This document shows, one piece after another, positions 25,783 to 26,141 of a stretch of DNA of 26,141 nt (positions are counted from its first letter, which is position 1; the number at the start of each line of letters is the position of its first letter). Made by a program: the position numbers and the translations under genes. Below the pieces are notes generated by a model, which worked only from the letters and a program-made list of their open reading frames with translations, made no database searches and had not been told where the DNA came from. The stretch covers positions 1 through 26,141 of the forward strand of contig CAZRXY010000150.1 in the NCBI GenBank assembly GCA_964604155.1, written 5' to 3'. This DNA is from Stygibacter sp964604155 (GTDB taxonomy: Bacteria; Cloacimonadota; Cloacimonadia; Cloacimonadales; TCS61).

Positions 25783-25788
25783 CCTCCT
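25783..25788 (-). promoter_or_regulatory. Ribosome binding site deciding the VOC-nitroreductase start
   Basis: Perfect AGGAGG on the minus strand, 5 bases before the ATG at 25775-25777. It fixes the start 49 codons inside the longest open frame. Confidence 0.85.
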
Positions 25789-26141
25789 GTTTTGGTATCA
25801 CTAATGCCCAATTATCAAAGCCATTGTTTCTGTCCAGTAATCTATATTTTCTATGATATAATATAAAAAATTTATCTCCTGGCATACCCCCGAAATTAAT
25901 TCGAAAAGTGGAAATAATGATCAAGTAAACAATTAGTCGTCACCATTGCGAAGTCTTTCGACCATTCGCAATGTAACATAGATGGTTGATAACCTCGCAA
26001 TTGAGACCTCGCGGATGTGCGTTAGCTCTCCGGGATGGTCAGCCAAGGATAATACAACCTAATACTCTATTTCCCAGTTAATTAGAATTACGATAAATTC
26101 AAAAAACAGGTGGATGCCAGATTGGGATTTCTACAACACAA
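25789..26141. other. Non-coding right end of the window
   Basis: No convincing gene on either strand. It contains an AT-rich stretch around 25840-25872 (TATATTATATCAT on the minus strand) that could hold the -10 of the minus-strand operon, with no clear -35, and intergenic repeat copy C. From 25990 to the end I see nothing I can name. Confidence 0.5.
25938..25989. repeat. Intergenic repeat, copy C
   Basis: Matches copy B at 42 of 52 positions. ATTGCGAA and TTCGCAAT can form an 8-base stem around a 12-base loop, one base pair longer than in copy B. Confidence 0.7.

Noticed and set aside
25778..25924. 49-residue N-terminal extension of the VOC-nitroreductase protein
   Set aside because: A perfect AGGAGG precedes the inner ATG, and the extension resembles no VOC protein.

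Overview
The window looks like a stretch of a chromosome from a Gram-negative bacterium of the FCB group. Cloacimonadota or a close relative is my best guess. The reasons are the AT-leaning composition, the C-terminal sorting domains that begin YPNPFNP and end in a basic LILLK tail, and the style of the very long secreted beta-sandwich proteins. The phylum is inferred; nothing in the window (no rRNA or other marker) proves it.

Layout. Positions 2-1288 (+) are the 3' end of a large secreted protein whose start lies outside the window, followed by an intrinsic terminator. A 324-base gap holds a degenerate intergenic repeat and a cluster of three TAATTTGA half-sites overlapping a TTGACA box. Then come three closely spaced + genes, probably one operon: a YdjY-domain exported protein (1613-2329), an exported terpenoid-cyclase-toroid protein broken by a one-base frameshift (2340-3442), and a giant 6599-residue secreted protein (3481-23280) ending in the same kind of C-terminus as the first gene. 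A strong terminator follows. A 540-base non-coding stretch with several small repeats separates this operon from two convergent - strand housekeeping-type genes: an RsmC/RlmG-like methyltransferase (23825-24937) and, upstream in the same operon, a VOC-nitroreductase fusion (24944-25777). The window ends in about 360 bases without a convincing gene, containing another copy of the intergenic repeat.

The giant protein is the centre of the window. In order it has a signal peptide, a PKD domain, an alpha/alpha toroid, Ig-like domains, a carboxypeptidase-regulatory-like domain, a CARDB domain, a sialidase-like propeller, four more CARDB domains, and then eight successive 'split' Ig-like units. Each unit opens with a half-domain ending in an N-x-G...L-x-Y motif, then carries a completely different globular domain (LamG plus P-domain, YncE-type propeller, LamG, Gly-rich domain, jellyroll, jellyroll, propeller, propeller), then closes with a half-domain ending in SNDP. 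It finishes with a fibronectin-III-like domain, a cadherin-like domain, a duplicated GWNW module and the sorting domain. This suggests a surface scaffold that shows different binding domains from one and the same loop of a repeated Ig-like frame.

How the genes might work together: a toroid domain occurs both as a separate exported protein and fused inside the giant protein next door, and a YdjY protein sits with them, so the three could form one cell-surface or secreted assembly. That is inference. The two - strand genes look unrelated to it.
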